Of a stretch of DNA of 64,000 nt, positions 1-12,318 are shown piece after piece. Each line of letters opens with the position of its first letter. Position 1 is the first letter of the stretch. The notes beneath the pieces were generated by a model that made no database searches, was not told where the DNA came from, and was given only the letters and a program-made list of their open reading frames with translations. The DNA is from Anagrus nilaparvatae (lineage: Eukaryota; Arthropoda; Insecta; Hymenoptera; Mymaridae). The position numbers and the translations under genes are program-made. The DNA lies in NCBI GenBank assembly GCA_022575985.1, contig JAKSXM010000007.1, positions 13,456,501 through 13,520,500 on the forward strand, written 5' to 3'.

Positions 1-1860
1 GGCCCTTTAAGTCTCTTGATTGGAATGGTCTTTACTGTGATCCAGCAACCCTATGTTTTAAAAATCGTATACGTTCCTATAATTTTTTTTAGGAGAGCTT
101 AAAAAAGGCCTAAAATGACCAATTTTTAAATTTGCTTACGTTGCTGCCAAAATTCTAATTTTCCATGCGAATGAATCTTATAGGCCTTAAGAATTTTCTT
201 CAAGCTTCAAGTTTCCAAAAATTTTTTACTTTTCTTTTTTCAATTGTTTTCTTAACATATATGATAATTTAAAGTCAGAGTCCTAATTTTAAGAATTTTA
301 AAAAACGTCAATTTTAATCATTATCTTTAAAATACTTTTGAATGAAAAAAGACGAGTAAATACTTTTAATGTAGCTCATATTTATTGTATGAGTGCCACC
401 TTTCGATTTCCGAAAACTTTTAACTTTTTATCACTAATTCTCTCATCTTTATAGTCAATATATCAAATGGACATACTTTTTTGCCAAAATATCTATTGTT
501 TAAATTGCTTCCAAAATTACATTTTTTGATAGAAATGGAAGGCCTCAAAAATTTTTTACTCATGAGAGAACATACCTTATGTATGTAATATTAATAATGT
601 TAAATTAACGGCATAATACGTGCTTCTTAATCTATATTTTAAATAAATCTTATCGAGATTGATGATAATGCTCATTAACTTTTATTAACTTTGACGATTA
701 GTCCCAGTTGGCTTATAATAAGGCACAGTATTTTAGCCACTTTCAACTCAAAATTAAAAAATCTCAAATTCTCAAAATTACCCATATACTCCAATTCGCC
801 CAGACCACCCCTATCAAAAATAAAACGATTTATACTTTTAATATACATTCATTTTTCATCCAATATATATATATATATATATAGAACATTTATATAAATA
901 TAAATAGAAAGATAAGAGAAAAAAAAATCGAAGGAAATGAAGTAGTGAAAAGCTCGATCAATTTTTAAGTGTTATATTACCTATATATATATATAAAGAC
1001 ATGCAATGATATATACATGTACTAAAAAGTTGAAATTTATCAAAATTGAGTTATTAGATTTTCTTTATGAATATACTTTTTTCTATTGATTTTCAAGTGT
1101 TAATTATATAAGAGAATCATAAATATTTATAATTAAACAATTTGAATATTTTAAATATAAGTAGTACAGAATATTAATTGAATAAGATAGTAACAAAATT
1201 AGAATATTTATATTTAAGAAAGGATATTTTTCATTTCAATGACATGGCTAGTAAAAATTTAATATTCAGATTTATAGATTCAATTATTTTTATATAAATT
1301 TATGCAGTTTTTATAATTATTTTTCTTTGTAGTATTGATTATTTGATAAAATCTTAAAATAATTTTTATTTTTTTATTTTAAGAAGAAGATAATTTAAAG
1401 TAGCCTTTACAATTTTAAAGTGGATTTCTGTGAAACCACTTTGGCAGATTAAAAGGTTCGTATACAGTGACGTTATAAGAATTAAGTTAATGTAATTTGT
1501 AATTATTTTGTATAAAAAATCAAGTAGCTTTATAAAGTTTTATGTGAATTACATGTCAAATGTATTATGTAACTTTAAATAGAATTTGTAGAGCTTTAAC
1601 TTTGTTATTCTTACTAAATTAACGAAAATTATGTTAGGAACAAAAAGAAGTTAACAGTTAACTTTTTACACAACTCAGCCATGTGATATTTTTTAGCGCA
1701 ACTTTTCGTACACCATATATTTATATGCGAATTTTGACACATGTTAATTTAATAGGTGTTCAAAAATGGTGTATTTAAGTTTTATTTTTTTTAAATAATT
1801 TTTTATAAAATTAAATGATATGTTAATTAAACGTCCAAAATTAATGCAAATTCTAAATTA
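1..1860. other. AT-rich DNA with no recognisable gene
   Basis: I see no convincing coding sequence here. The only open frame of note, 691-897, is low-complexity (serine, isoleucine and tyrosine runs) and ends in a TA-repeat-encoded stretch, so I treat it as chance. Short TA runs lie near 863-882 and 982-994. Confidence 0.6.
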
Positions 1861-1864
1861 AAAG

Positions 1865-1990
1865 TCGTAAAATTATGAGAACATTTCATTTTGGCTATAT
1901 GTTTACAATATTGTTTGCCTACATGGGCAAAGAAAAAATGTAAAAAATTCAAAGCCAAGTTTAACGCCCAGGAGTGCAAAAAATTTTTAA
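1865..1990 (+). repeat. Dispersed short repeat, copy 1 (diverged)
   Basis: The block contains TTTAACGCCCAGGAGTGCAA and, before it, a TTTACAATATT..GCCTACATGGGC segment. Both match, in the opposite orientation, blocks near 2735-2870 and 58968-59137. The match is by eye and diverged, so the borders are approximate. It is a non-coding dispersed element of unknown class. Confidence 0.5.
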
Positions 1991-2042
1991 CTTTTAACTA
2001 CCTACTAGTGGGTAGTAAACAGAAAAAATTATATAATAACTA

Positions 2043-2074
2043 GGGGGTTCGGCCCCCTGCGCGCTCCGCGCGCC
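2043..2074. repeat. GC-rich double hairpin
   Basis: Two adjacent perfect short hairpins stand out in otherwise AT-rich DNA. One is GGGGG-TTCGG-CCCCC at 2043-2057 and the next is a GCGCG..CGCGC stem with a CTC loop. The following CGCGCCAACCCCCGTA resembles CGCGCCAACCTCCGTA at about 52739-52754, so this may be the terminus of a dispersed element. Confidence 0.5.
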
Positions 2075-2734
2075 AACCCCCGTAAAGGGTAAAGAGTAAT
2101 GTTATGTCCATTGATCAGTGTTCACATTTTGATATGATAAAATAATATATAAATTTTGGTTAGTGTGGAATGCAATGTTAATGTTAATGTTAATGTTGAT
2201 CGTAAATAAATAAGAAACAAATTAAAAATTTTGTATATTTTGAATAAAAGTTTATTTATTGAAATATTTATGTAATTTTTTTTTTAATTTTAATTTATAT
2301 TATAAAATGTATTGATTAAAAATTTAAATTATATGTTTATCACAGAGAATGTTTAATATTGGATATAATAATGAATGGATTAGAAATTTCATTTATATCT
2401 GATATTGTAAAGCATGTTTTGTTACCTAGTATGAAAAAGATTATTTTTTTTAATCTAAATTTATTGTATCGACTAAATGAATTAAAATGTCTTTTGTTAT
2501 TTTGTTACAATGCTGTAACTTTAAATATTTTAATGTAGCCTGAAGGAGAACAGTAAATCACGAAGAGTTAATCAAATAAATCAAACACAGAGATTGCAAA
2601 TCGGCATATTATATAGAGATTTGGTTCGAAATTAAGGGGTGCCCAAAAGCACCAATTGTGGGGATTCCAAAAGTACCATGCCCAAATGACATGTCGGCGG
2701 CAGCGGCGTCAGTGTTTAAAATTTTATAATATAG

Positions 2735-2869
2735 AGAGATAATACACGTTGAATTTTCTACATTTATGCTTCACCTATGTAGGCAAAAAATATTGTAAAC
2801 CCAAAGCTTGAGTTTCGCCGAACACTCCTGCTATGCACGCTAATACGAAAACTTTCGCGCCCTTGATAC
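2735..2869 (-). repeat. Dispersed short repeat, copy 2 (interrupted)
   Basis: The segment includes GTAGGCAAAAAATATTGTAA and GCGCCCTTGATAC, and closely follows the copy at 58968-59137. Its continuation (TACACTATTTT) resumes at 3413, after a 535-bp insertion. In the 59-kb copy the same words are contiguous (CCCTTGATAGTTAATATACT), which shows the undisturbed state. Confidence 0.65.
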
Positions 2870-2873
2870 TTAA

Positions 2874-3408
2874 GGAGGTTTATCCGTTAAAAAAAATAAT
2901 GACAGAATGTAATAAAACGTGAATAGTATTAAAATTTAAACATTTCTGAACTAAAATCGACTTATTTTTACCTATGTCACCGACTTAATTAATTTTTTAT
3001 TAATAAAATAAAAGTCGTATTTTAACATTGCGCTTATGGGAAAATTTGTTTCGGCTTTATAAAAAGTAGGGTGCTAATGACACAGATCGATGAAACTTAA
3101 TAAATCTGATAAATAATTACTTAAAGATTACATTCCCAATTAGTTTTACATACTTTATCGACTTTATTTTCGTAAAATTAATAAAAAACACACAAAAACA
3201 CGTAACATAACCAAAAAGCTCATTATTTTAGTGACGTTTTTTTAAATTCTATAATACTATGAGACTTTTTTTGGTAATATTCTTGGATTATTAATGGTTT
3301 TTTATAGTTTCTTTTCAATTAGTAGCTTCCAAAATAAACTTAAAAAAAAAAAATTATGTCGGTAATCGTAATTCCTGCAAAAATGTAGTAAACCACGGAT
3401 AAACCTCC
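2874..3408. mobile_element. TTAA-flanked MITE, 535 bp
   Basis: The element starts GGAGGTTTATCCGT and ends with its inverse ACGGATAAACCTCC. It is flanked by TTAA at 2870-2873 and 3409-3412. The disrupted host repeat has an uninterrupted copy at about 59118 with a single TTAA, so TTAA is the target duplication. There is no coding capacity. The TTAA target points to a piggyBac- or Kolobok-like transposase acting in trans (family knowledge); which one cannot be told from the ends. The interior resembles the element at 35940-36362. Confidence 0.8.
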
Positions 3409-3429
3409 TTAATACACTATTTTAAGAAA

Positions 3430-5265
3430 TCAATTTTACAGTATGCATTAAAGATTATATATACTTAGATATCTCTATTGTCAAAAATACTCAAGTATAT
3501 TGACATATTACTTGAGTTTTTAAATTCTTTTTCTTGGACAAAAGGTTTGACAATTGCTAACATTGTTGAAAATTTCGAAAGTTGAAAATCAAGGAGAAAA
3601 GGTGATTTTCTAAAATCATGTCATTAAATTTTACTATTATATAAAAATATTCGCACTGTTAAAAGTTACACCTGTAAAGTTACAAAATAGTTTACATAAC
3701 ATAATTTTACTAATTTAAGTTTTACGAATTTATTAAAAAATATTCATTTTTTATATTGATTCGAGAAAATCGTAAATTAAAATTTATTTATCAAAAATTC
3801 ACCAAAAAATTTTCAAAATTTTTAAAGGGAATTTACAAATTTTTTCTAATTAAACTATTTTTAATCTATATTTACTAGAGTTACTTAAAAAGTTAAAAGT
3901 AACTAAAAAAATAAAAATAATATATATCTACTGGTTTCTGTAAATTGACCTGTACTGGACTAAAGTTGTAGAAAAAATCTTATTAAATACCTACCAAAAT
4001 GATAAAGCATTACATGAAACTCTTCACAAAATCACATCTAAACATCTAAATAATAAATTATTTCTGAATTTGATATTTCAATCAAAAACAAATACCAAAT
4101 AAAATTGGTTCAAACCATATGTTAAAAAGAAACCTATTTAAAAAGCAATTTTAAAAAAAATTCAGAATAAATCGTGCGTACATTTAAAAAAAAGCAGTAC
4201 GCTATAAAATACCTAACTAAAAATTTACCTACTTTCCATTCACAATCTTAACTTTAATGTTAGGTTTCTGTTTCTCTCTCTTCTCTTTTAATAACACAGT
4301 ATAGTTTACAAATCGCGATTTCAGTAATTCAAATTCTGCACGAAAAGCATTCCACTCACACAAACACACACATACACAAAGAAGCTATATAAAGTAAAAT
4401 CGCGTTCTATAAAAGCCTTATATTTAATATAAATACTAGCACGAAATATCAAAACCAATATATGCTTTTATACCAAACCAAAAAGCTCCCTTTCTCTTTG
4501 TATATTTCTTCTGCTTTTCTTTTATATTATTCATTTTTTATAATTTCTTCTACTCTTTTTTTTTTAAATCTTTTTTTTTTTTTTCAACTCACGTTTTTAA
4601 TTTAAATTATATTATAATAACAATCAAATACGATAAAAAATTTTTTTTTGTCATTGTATTTCTTATTTTACATATACAGGTAATTTAACTAGGATTTTTA
4701 TTTCATATATATATTTAAGTTTATAATGTGATTATGATAGATAAAAGAGAATGAAAAAAAAAGTTCTTTTTTGCAAGGTAAAAAATTTTTTGTGATTTTT
4801 ACTTTCATAATTATAAAATAATTTCATTTTCTTTATATGGTTAAAACTTTTTTACATTTATATTATAAAAGATTTAAAAAAATTAATGCAGTGTATATTA
4901 GCTGGTCCATGTCAAATGTGCATTGGGGTATTGCTTGTGTGGTTGTGAATAGAAGTAGAATATCATGAAACGTAATGAAAAAATTTTTATTAGATTTAAT
5001 TCTCCATGCCAATTTGTAAACCAGAATTAGAAAATTCAATTTTAATAGAGTCTCAAGGGAAATTTGTGGATGTTGTGTAGCTAATGATTTTTTGGTTAAA
5101 ACTATTGATGTCAGCAAGATTTACATATGATTTTGTTTGAGTTTCTATCTGTATCCTAGTTTGTGTACCCAGAAGATTTTGACTGAATTTAAATATAATT
5201 TTTTTTTTACTTTTTCATTTTTATCAAAATTTAAATAAAGAAATATACTCCAATAAATATATGAA
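3430..5265. other. AT-rich DNA with no recognisable gene
   Basis: The region is homopolymer-rich with pyrimidine tracts around 4265-4290 and 4490-4580. A + strand reading around 4885-5130 contains a weak, broken resemblance to a membrane acyltransferase segment (NVHWGIACVVV), but stops interrupt it and I do not call it. Confidence 0.55.
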
Positions 5266-5271
5266 GGGGGG

Positions 5272-5620
5272 AGTCAGTTTAGTTTCCGGCTACCACTAGA
5301 TTTGGACTAGTATAGGTTTTTTGAATTGCTGATTGAGTTTCGAGTTCTTCTCTATGAGCAATTGGAGCTAATTTACCCTTAAATTACCTTTATTATGTGA
5401 TCAGATACCCAAATAACCTATATGGACCAAACCTGGGCTCTCAAAGAGCGAGTATATAAAAAATAGCCCATTTTGGGGGTACTTTTGCTAATTTAAGGGT
5501 GAAGTCCCAATTCCTCATTAAAAATAACCCAATCAGTGACCCAAAAACACTATACTAGACCAAATCTGGTGATGGCCGTAAAGTATATAGCTAAAATCGT
5601 GTATTGACTGGAGCAAAAAC
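5272..5620. repeat. Diverged inverted-repeat element
   Basis: The left arm contains CACTAGATTTGGACTAGTATAG (5294-5315). The right arm (about 5551-5573) reads as its inverse, CTATACTAGACCAAATCTGGTG. The right end, TATTGACTGGAG (about 5603-5614), resembles the end of the repeats near 51840 (GTCTTGACTGGAG). The interior also shares the 'gacccaaaaa' word with the 51-kb family, so both probably belong to one old MITE group. Confidence 0.5.
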
Positions 5621-5699
5621 CAAACATTATTAGGAAAAATAATATTTAAAAAAAAAATGTATTATGCTTAAAAAGTGCATTATATAAACAAAGCTTGCT

Positions 5700-6990
5700 A
5701 AGAACAGCTGAAAAAGGGAAAAAATTGAGAATATTCAAATAATATAAATTGCATACATTACATCTTGCGGTATTGAACATGGATTATTAATGAGAATATT
5801 TTTCAGAAAATTTTCAACTTTAATTTAAAAAATTGTTAAAGAAATCAAAATGGCTGGCAAAAATTAAAAACTTGATCAAGGAATTGGTTTCTTCAGACCT
5901 GGTTGACATGGAATCTCTCATACTTACAAAGCTTTATTTTTTCTTGCTTTAAAAAATTTATCTGAATCAATGATAATCTCATTAAAATTAAAATCTGAAA
6001 GATATTTATAAATTAATTTTTCAAGCTTAAAAACAGCAAGAAAAATACCCAGAGATAATTATTTTTTTTAATACAAAATTATTTAAATTTTCTTACAAAA
6101 ATAATTCTTTTTAAGAATTATTTTTAATAAGAAATTTATGTCAACTTTATCAAAACCGTAGAATCTTTTGGATAAACTATTGCTTGAAACTGAATTCTCC
6201 TGGAGATTTCTTATGCAGATTTGAGGAAAAAAATTTTTTACATGTAATATGCTTAGTTATAAATAAAAAATATTGAAAATAAAATAAGTCCGGTCATTAT
6301 TCAATTCTGCTTGGATCCAGTTTACATAGAATCTCTCATATACAACAGCTGAAAAAAATAACAATAATATTAAAAAATTACTAAAGTTAGTAATAACACC
6401 TAGAATATTTAAAAACGTATTTTCATGCTAATCCCCATAAGCTTTTAACAGTTAACATTGCATATATTATAAACACGTAAAACCTAAAATTACATGAAAA
6501 TACAAGGAAATAAATTAAAAAAAAATAATATTAACTAAGCTTTTAATTAACATAAGTAATACTTTAAAATTTAATTTATAAAACTAGTAGTAAAAATTTT
6601 ACACTTAAAATGAAAAATATCGTTGAAAAAATAGGGACATTTTTCTTTTTAGTAATATCAATTAACTGTCTTGTCACGTAAGGTGACATGATTGTATAAT
6701 GTAGTCATTTGTGACTAATAGTAAATGCAACATAAATTACGATACAAGATAACTATATAGCATATAATGTAGATTTTCTCAATTCAATAGAAATAGATTA
6801 TTGAATTTTCATTATAGAAAATTAGAAAATTTTCTATATATATACGTCTAAAATTAATAATTTAATTTATTTATTGATTATTTTTACGTGATTTAGAAAT
6901 TAAAAAAATTTTTTTCCTTTTTATTTAATCTCAATAAATTAATTTTATATAATCTTTGGTAGTGTAGTAGAATGCCCAAATTTCAGTTTA
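5700..6990. other. Non-coding DNA with old repeat remnants
   Basis: I see no gene. A weakly conserved word, TGGAATCTCTCATAC at about 5910-5925, recurs as TAGAATCTCTCATATAC at about 6329-6345 and as TGGAATCCCTTATATAC at about 13632-13648. This suggests three diverged copies of one dispersed repeat. Confidence 0.4.
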
Positions 6991-6995
6991 GTAGA

Positions 6996-7560
6996 AAAAC
7001 GATCTTTTCAGCTAGATTCCTCAATTTTAAACCCAATCACCAGAAATTCTAAAAAGTTGGCATAGTATATACATTGGTAGATAAAGCAGTTTTTCTTTGG
7101 AATTCCTCATTTCATGATAACAACTTGATGTTGGTTAAAAAATTTTTAATTGATAACAATTATCCTACTAAATTCATAGACTTTTACATTAAAAAAGATC
7201 TTGATTACATTTCAAATTAGAAAATTCTACCATTATTTACATACGTAAAGAAATAATAAGCTAAACAACTAAAAATGTGTGTTCCTAATGTTAACGATTT
7301 TTATGACAATGAAAAAAAAGCACTCAAAAAACACAATATCATTACTATTCTAAAGATACCTAATAAACTCAATAACATTGTAGTTAAGGCTAAAGACAGA
7401 CTAAGCACTAGAAAATCAAGCTAATGTTGTTTATAAGATTGAATGTGCAAGTTGTAATGTTAGTTATGTTGGTGAATCTAAACTTGAATCTATAGAACGC
7501 ATTTATGAACATCTTAGACCTGTAGATGCAATTGTTAAGGCTAAGGAAGTGGCTGAAAAT
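6996..7560 (+). pseudogene. Penelope-like element fragment (RT C-terminus and GIY-YIG endonuclease)
   Basis: The reading frame around 6998 gives FSARFLNFKPNHQKF, a stop, then VYTLVDKAVFLWNSSFH..NLMLVKKFLIDNNYPTKFI. This follows the region after the reverse transcriptase in Penelope-like elements (family pattern FSGRYLNFYSNHP..LVDKA..LS). Further on, near 7423, a different frame gives VVYKIECASCNVSYVGES..IERIYEH, the GIY-YIG endonuclease signature (YKIxC..CxxxYVGxT..R..EH). Stops and frame changes show it is dead. The RT palm is not present, so this is a 3' fragment. Such elements encode RT plus endonuclease and move by target-primed reverse transcription (family knowledge). Class call is firm; borders are approximate. 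Confidence 0.75.
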
Positions 7561-7892
7561 CAAAATACTTAAAAAAATCTTTCTAATAATTCACACATTA
7601 ATAGGTCAAAAAATAAAAAACAAGTAACGAATAATGAATTAATTGCTCCCCCAGTTAATAATACTGTTACTAAGAAAAATAATGCAAAAGTAATCACTGA
7701 ACATCACAAAAAACAGGCCATACTTTTGCCTGGAAAGATTATAAGATTTAAGATCGTGAATCCAACTTTCACAAACGACGCACTTTCGAAGCATTGTATA
7801 TAAATTTACAATTAAATCCAATAAATGAGAAAGAAGATTCACAAAATCTTTACAAATCATATTTATGTTCAATCCATATCATTTTCAAATAA

Positions 7893-8230
7893 CAGCAGTC
7901 CTATATATACATGGATACATATGTGTATATGTATATAAATGCATATGCACATATATACATTTTTTACGTCTACGTGCTAAAACAATCTTCATTAAGTCCA
8001 TCAGTTATTACTCTTTGTAACTCTAAATTCCAGATGGCACTTTTGCACAAACGAATCTTTGTTTAGTCCATTATTTATTTCTCCTCGTGATTTTGAATCA
8101 TGTGGCACTAAAGCATGTTGTTACAGAGATTTTTATTTCATTATTATTATAAACATTATACTTATTATGAAAAATAAAAATAAAAATCATAAACATTATA
8201 CTTATTATAAACATTATACTTATTATGCAA
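7893..8230. repeat. Microsatellite-like TA/CA tract and short tandem repeat
   Basis: Positions 7893-7960 alternate purine and pyrimidine (catatgtgtatatgtatat and similar). Positions 8150-8228 repeat the word AAACATTATACTTATTAT three times with a spacer of AAATAAAAATAAAAATC. No gene is seen between them. Confidence 0.6.
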
Positions 8231-8300
8231 GCTAAAAAAACAGTACAAATAATTTTTATACTTTATTTCATAGGTTTATTTTCATTAATTTTTATAAAAT

Positions 8301-8680
8301 CTACTTTTGACTGATATGGTAACCCAACAAACTTTTGTAAAGAATTTTAACATAGAACTTGTTCATAGGATGGGTTATTTGAAAAAGTTTGGCTCGGCGG
8401 GGGGGGGGGGGTAAAAAAGTGACGTTTTTAGGCGGGGGGGGGTAAATGGGCTTAGAATATTTTCGATTTAGAAACTTAGAATAATTTGAAGTGGGAGCCA
8501 GGACCTGATTAGGCCCTGATAAGAACAAGAACTTAGATTAAGTTTATAAAATTAGGATAGTATATATTTCAGGATTTATTGTAATTTTGGTTTTTGGATT
8601 TATTACTGTTAAGAGTAAACATGTTCCATGCTCGTTGATTGTGTAGTTACACAAACCGGTTATAAATTTTTTTAACTATG
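8301..8680 (-). repeat. Dispersed repeat with long G-tracts (reverse orientation)
   Basis: This copy has two G runs (8398-8411 and about 8433-8442) and, towards its end, a TTCCATGCTCG..ACACAAACCGGTTATAA block. The block at 39777-40170 starts with the complement (TTATAACCGGTTTGTGTAA..GCATGGAACATGTTT) and ends in C runs, so the two are copies of one family in opposite orientation. Repeated words such as 'cttagaataattt' (8477-8490) recur as 'attattctaag' in the other copy. No coding frame is credible. Confidence 0.65.
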
Positions 8681-8689
8681 TTTAAGTTA

Positions 8690-10780
8690 TTTAATAATTT
8701 ATATTTTTATAGTTATCATATATAACATCTATTACTTATTGATCATGGATTATCATATCCTGTATTATTTATGTAAGATCATATTTATATATATGCTAAT
8801 TTTTATAAAAAATTGTAAAAAATTATAAAAAATTTTAGAATTCAGAAGATGTCACCATTAGTGATGAAACGTTAAAAAAACAAATAAACTATTTTTACTC
8901 AGAAGATCAAATAAAAAATCCATTATTATTTAGAAATTTATTGAGTGGAATTTTCCAATATGATTTAGTTTACTAGACTCGGATTTGCTTTAGAAGGTAG
9001 TCTACGTGTGAGTTGGGTTATTTTTTATTTTTCTAGCCATGGGACGTAAAATGTACCATGAATTATTTATGATTCTCAAAATTTATTTACAAGCTCCAAG
9101 TTTTTAAAAATTCTTTATTTGTCCATTTTCAATTGTTTGTTAAAAAATTTTGGCAGCAATTTAAAAATTGGTCATTTTTAGCCAAAAATTCGGTTTATTG
9201 ACCATATTGGCGGTGACAGAATTAGTGATAAAAAATTTCCATTATTATCAAGGTGAACTGAGAGTATGGGAAATATTTTTTAGCAAATCGGATTTACAAA
9301 TAGTTGATACCCTCCTTAATAGAATAATATCTAAACTCGCACGCACAAATTTAAAAACCTACATTTTGTCCCTCGTTAAACAAATAACTATTAATTACAT
9401 CAAATAAGAAAAATATAATTATATTTATAAAATTAAATTTTTCTTTTTTATACTATCCAATGAACTAAAAGATTAAATAAAATATCGATAATATAGGTAC
9501 GTGTAAGTACCTAAAATTTAAATTAAATAAATGATTAAAAGATTAAACAAAAAGAGTACATTTCTGAATGTATAATAAAATAAAAAAGTTATAAAAAAAA
9601 TACTAAAAACTTTTACATTTAAAATTACATGAATTAACTACAACAGTTTACATATAGGATTTATTTTATAAAATAAAACTTAAACCATTTCAATTTTGTA
9701 TATTTAAGCGGTTATAATAGTATGTACATATTATAATGTTTAGAATTTTTTATATTGGCAAGAATCTGAATTATGTGGATTTTTTTTTAATTTAAATTTT
9801 TTTATTTAATGAGCTTTTTTCTTCATATTTAGGTCTATCTTTTCTTTAATGTAATAAAGTATCAAAATTGCTTGTTTCTTTATTACCGTAATTCTTTTCA
9901 ATAATTTTTTTAAAATTTTCTTCTTTAAAAAACATCCTTTTTCTTAAATTTAAAATTGCCTGCTATTGTTTTCTTTAAACTTGAAGCATGAACTACCAAA
10001 ATTTAAAATTACCTTTGACATTTTTGGCATAATAAATATTTGTTTTTAGTCATTTTGGTTCTTAAAATGGAAATTTTCAACATTACGTGTCTTACATAGT
10101 ATATCTTTTAATTCTAACCCCCTTAAGGACCCTATCCATTCTTATCCTTTCTCCTCCCTACTTATCCCTATAAACTAAAAATTTATTAAATCCCCTATCC
10201 ATAAACATCTTCAATATTAAAAGCTTAATTTTTCTTCGCTAGATTTATAAAACAAAAATCCAGATTTTCACCAATATAAATATGTACATTTAATACCATA
10301 GGTATGTTATAGTATCGTAGTATACATAATATAAAAAAAAAGACTACATAAAATGAAATTTTTTTATTATTACTTTTTAGAAGAGAATATAAACTCGAAA
10401 AAATCCAATCTAAAATAATAAAAAATAAAAAAAAAAAATTTTTATTTTATAATTTTTTATTATTATGTAAAAGTAAATTAAAAATTTTATAATACACTCA
10501 TATACATACTTTATTTAAAATACAATAATTCTTTTTTTTTATTGTATAATTTTATTGCTCGTTTAATATTGCTAATTTTTTAGTATTTTATTATTTAATA
10601 AATTTTTAATAATTTGTATTTTTATATGAGAAATTATTGAATTTTTTTACATAACTATTTGATTGATTTATGCTTATAAATTGCATTTAAAATTGTTTAG
10701 ATTGATAAATTACATATTATTCAGAAATAAAATCTGCTTATTATAACAAGAAGAAAAATTCTGAAAAGATTAAAGGATTA
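8690..10780. other. AT-rich DNA with no recognisable gene
   Basis: The open frame 9168-9407 has no recognisable domain and sits in homopolymer-rich sequence. I see no RNA gene. A run of about nine adenines at 10429-10437 and several poly-T tracts are ordinary for this composition. Confidence 0.55.
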
Positions 10781-10786
10781 AATTAA

Positions 10787-10940
10787 ATACCCTGCCAACT
10801 AGCTGGCACTAAGGTTACTTCAATATGCCACGGATATCACCGATTACGAGCATGCAATCATACATACATTTTTATTAACTTTTAAAAGTTTTTTTTTATT
10901 GATGAAGTATTACACAAAAAAAAAAAAATAATATTGCAGT
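10787..10940 (+). repeat. CCCTGCCAA-family element, short copy
   Basis: It begins ATACCCTGCCAACTAGCTGG, in which TGCCA..TGGCA forms a small hairpin, and runs through CACTAAGGTT and GCATGCAATCATACATACAT. The same start is at 45349 and at 54714. Compared with the 45-kb copy this one lacks part of the interior, including the CTCAAACAATGAGCTTAATA segment, so it is an internally deleted copy. Confidence 0.7.
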
Positions 10941-11690
10941 TTTTTTAGTCCATAAATAATTTTTTTAGTCCATAAATAAAAACTACCTCAAATCGCAGTT
11001 TACAATCCTTGAATTCACCTCAGAAGATAATTTAAGTGTGATTTGGCCCATTCTTTACTTTCTCAAATCCCACCATGCCGTGGTGCTCGCGTCTCAAATG
11101 TATCAAAATCATTTTTCTTTTAATTTTCTTTACATTTTAAGGCATTTGGAGTTATTTAACCAAGAAAAAAAATCCGGCTTCCACAACTGGAATCCCGATA
11201 GCTACAATCGTATTATTTTTTTAGTTTATCCAAGGTAATGAACGATAGAAATTTTTGAATACCATGAAACTCATTATATTACCGCATCTAACGTATTAGC
11301 TGAATTGATTGATTTGATTTAATATTGCGCAAACGAGTGAAAATAATCCGAATACAAAAAATTAACGATAAATTTATATAATTAAAACACAACATTTATT
11401 ACATAAGAAGTCAATGGGAGTATAATTTAATCATAATATGTTAATTCAAGCGTGATCACAAGGATAAGGGCCTGGCGAAGCCGGTATAATCACGTTAGAA
11501 TCTAAAATTTTATTAATTATATTTTTAATAATATAATGATATTTGAAACCAACAGATATGTATCTAATATTTTATGCTTGCATTTTATGCCCAAAAAATT
11601 ATTTTGACAGAATTAAAAATTGATTCCTTGGCTTCAAAAAATTGACGACTACTATAAGCAAGCTTATTATGTTTAACATAATTTCATCAA
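10941..11690. other. Non-coding flank
   Basis: The stretch contains a direct duplication of TTTTTTAGTCCATAAATAA at about 10940-10978. The open frame 11038-11238 has no recognisable domain. Confidence 0.45.
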
Positions 11691-11695
11691 GAAAT

Positions 11696-11902
11696 CTGCA
11701 CACCAAACCTAAAAGAGTTTTTTGTTACGCAGGAATTATTTTGAGGTTAATTATTTTAAAAAAATTTATTTTTGTTTTAATTCTTTTTGAACAGAATTTT
11801 TTAAAAATAATTAACCTCAAAATAATTCCTCTCTAAAGAATTAAATAAACATTCAATCTTTTCTGCGTAAAAAAAAACTCTTTGAGGTTTGGTGTGTGTT
11901 AC
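11696..11902. repeat. Nested palindrome (fold-back)
   Basis: The outer arms pair CACACCAAACCT..AAGAG (11699-11720) with CTCTTTGAGGTTTGGTGTG (11878-11896), continuing to TACGCAG / CTGCG. The inner arms pair GGAATTATTTTGAGGTTAAT (11732-11751) with ATTAACCTCAAAATAATTCC (about 11810-11829). The apex is AT-rich. The small open frame across it is a by-product of the palindrome. It may be a fold-back MITE; no clear target duplication is seen. Confidence 0.7.
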
Positions 11903-12318
11903 ACAATATAAATATGAAATTAAAAAAGCATTTATTTATACAATATTACTTTTAAAAATATTTTAACTCAAATACTTTGAAGATTTTTAGAATAATGTAA
12001 AAATAAAATAATAATCCGTGTAATTTTAAAGTATACCAAAATTAAAAAAACCTTTATTCTAATTCCAACACACTTCTTGCATAATAAAACAAATACTTGA
12101 GTAAGCAAATCTCTTCCACATAAAATAAAATTATTAAATTTTCATTCTTGAAAAATAAATTACTTATTTTTTTATATAATAATAAGTTTAAATTTTCTCT
12201 CTCTTTCACTCACTCTTCAAAAATAATAATAATAATAATATGTTATTTTCTTTTTTTAGAAAACGTAAAATTAGATATTAAAGTACAAAAGAGATAAAAA
12301 ATAAGAAGCAAAAAAAAA

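Noticed and set aside
691..897. 68-residue frame
   Set aside because: Low complexity, ends in a TA microsatellite, no domain or splice context.
4863..5130. Possible membrane acyltransferase segment (+ strand NVHWGIACVVV) or the 84-residue - strand frame
   Set aside because: The similarity is short, interrupted by stops and frame changes, and has no splice-consistent neighbours.
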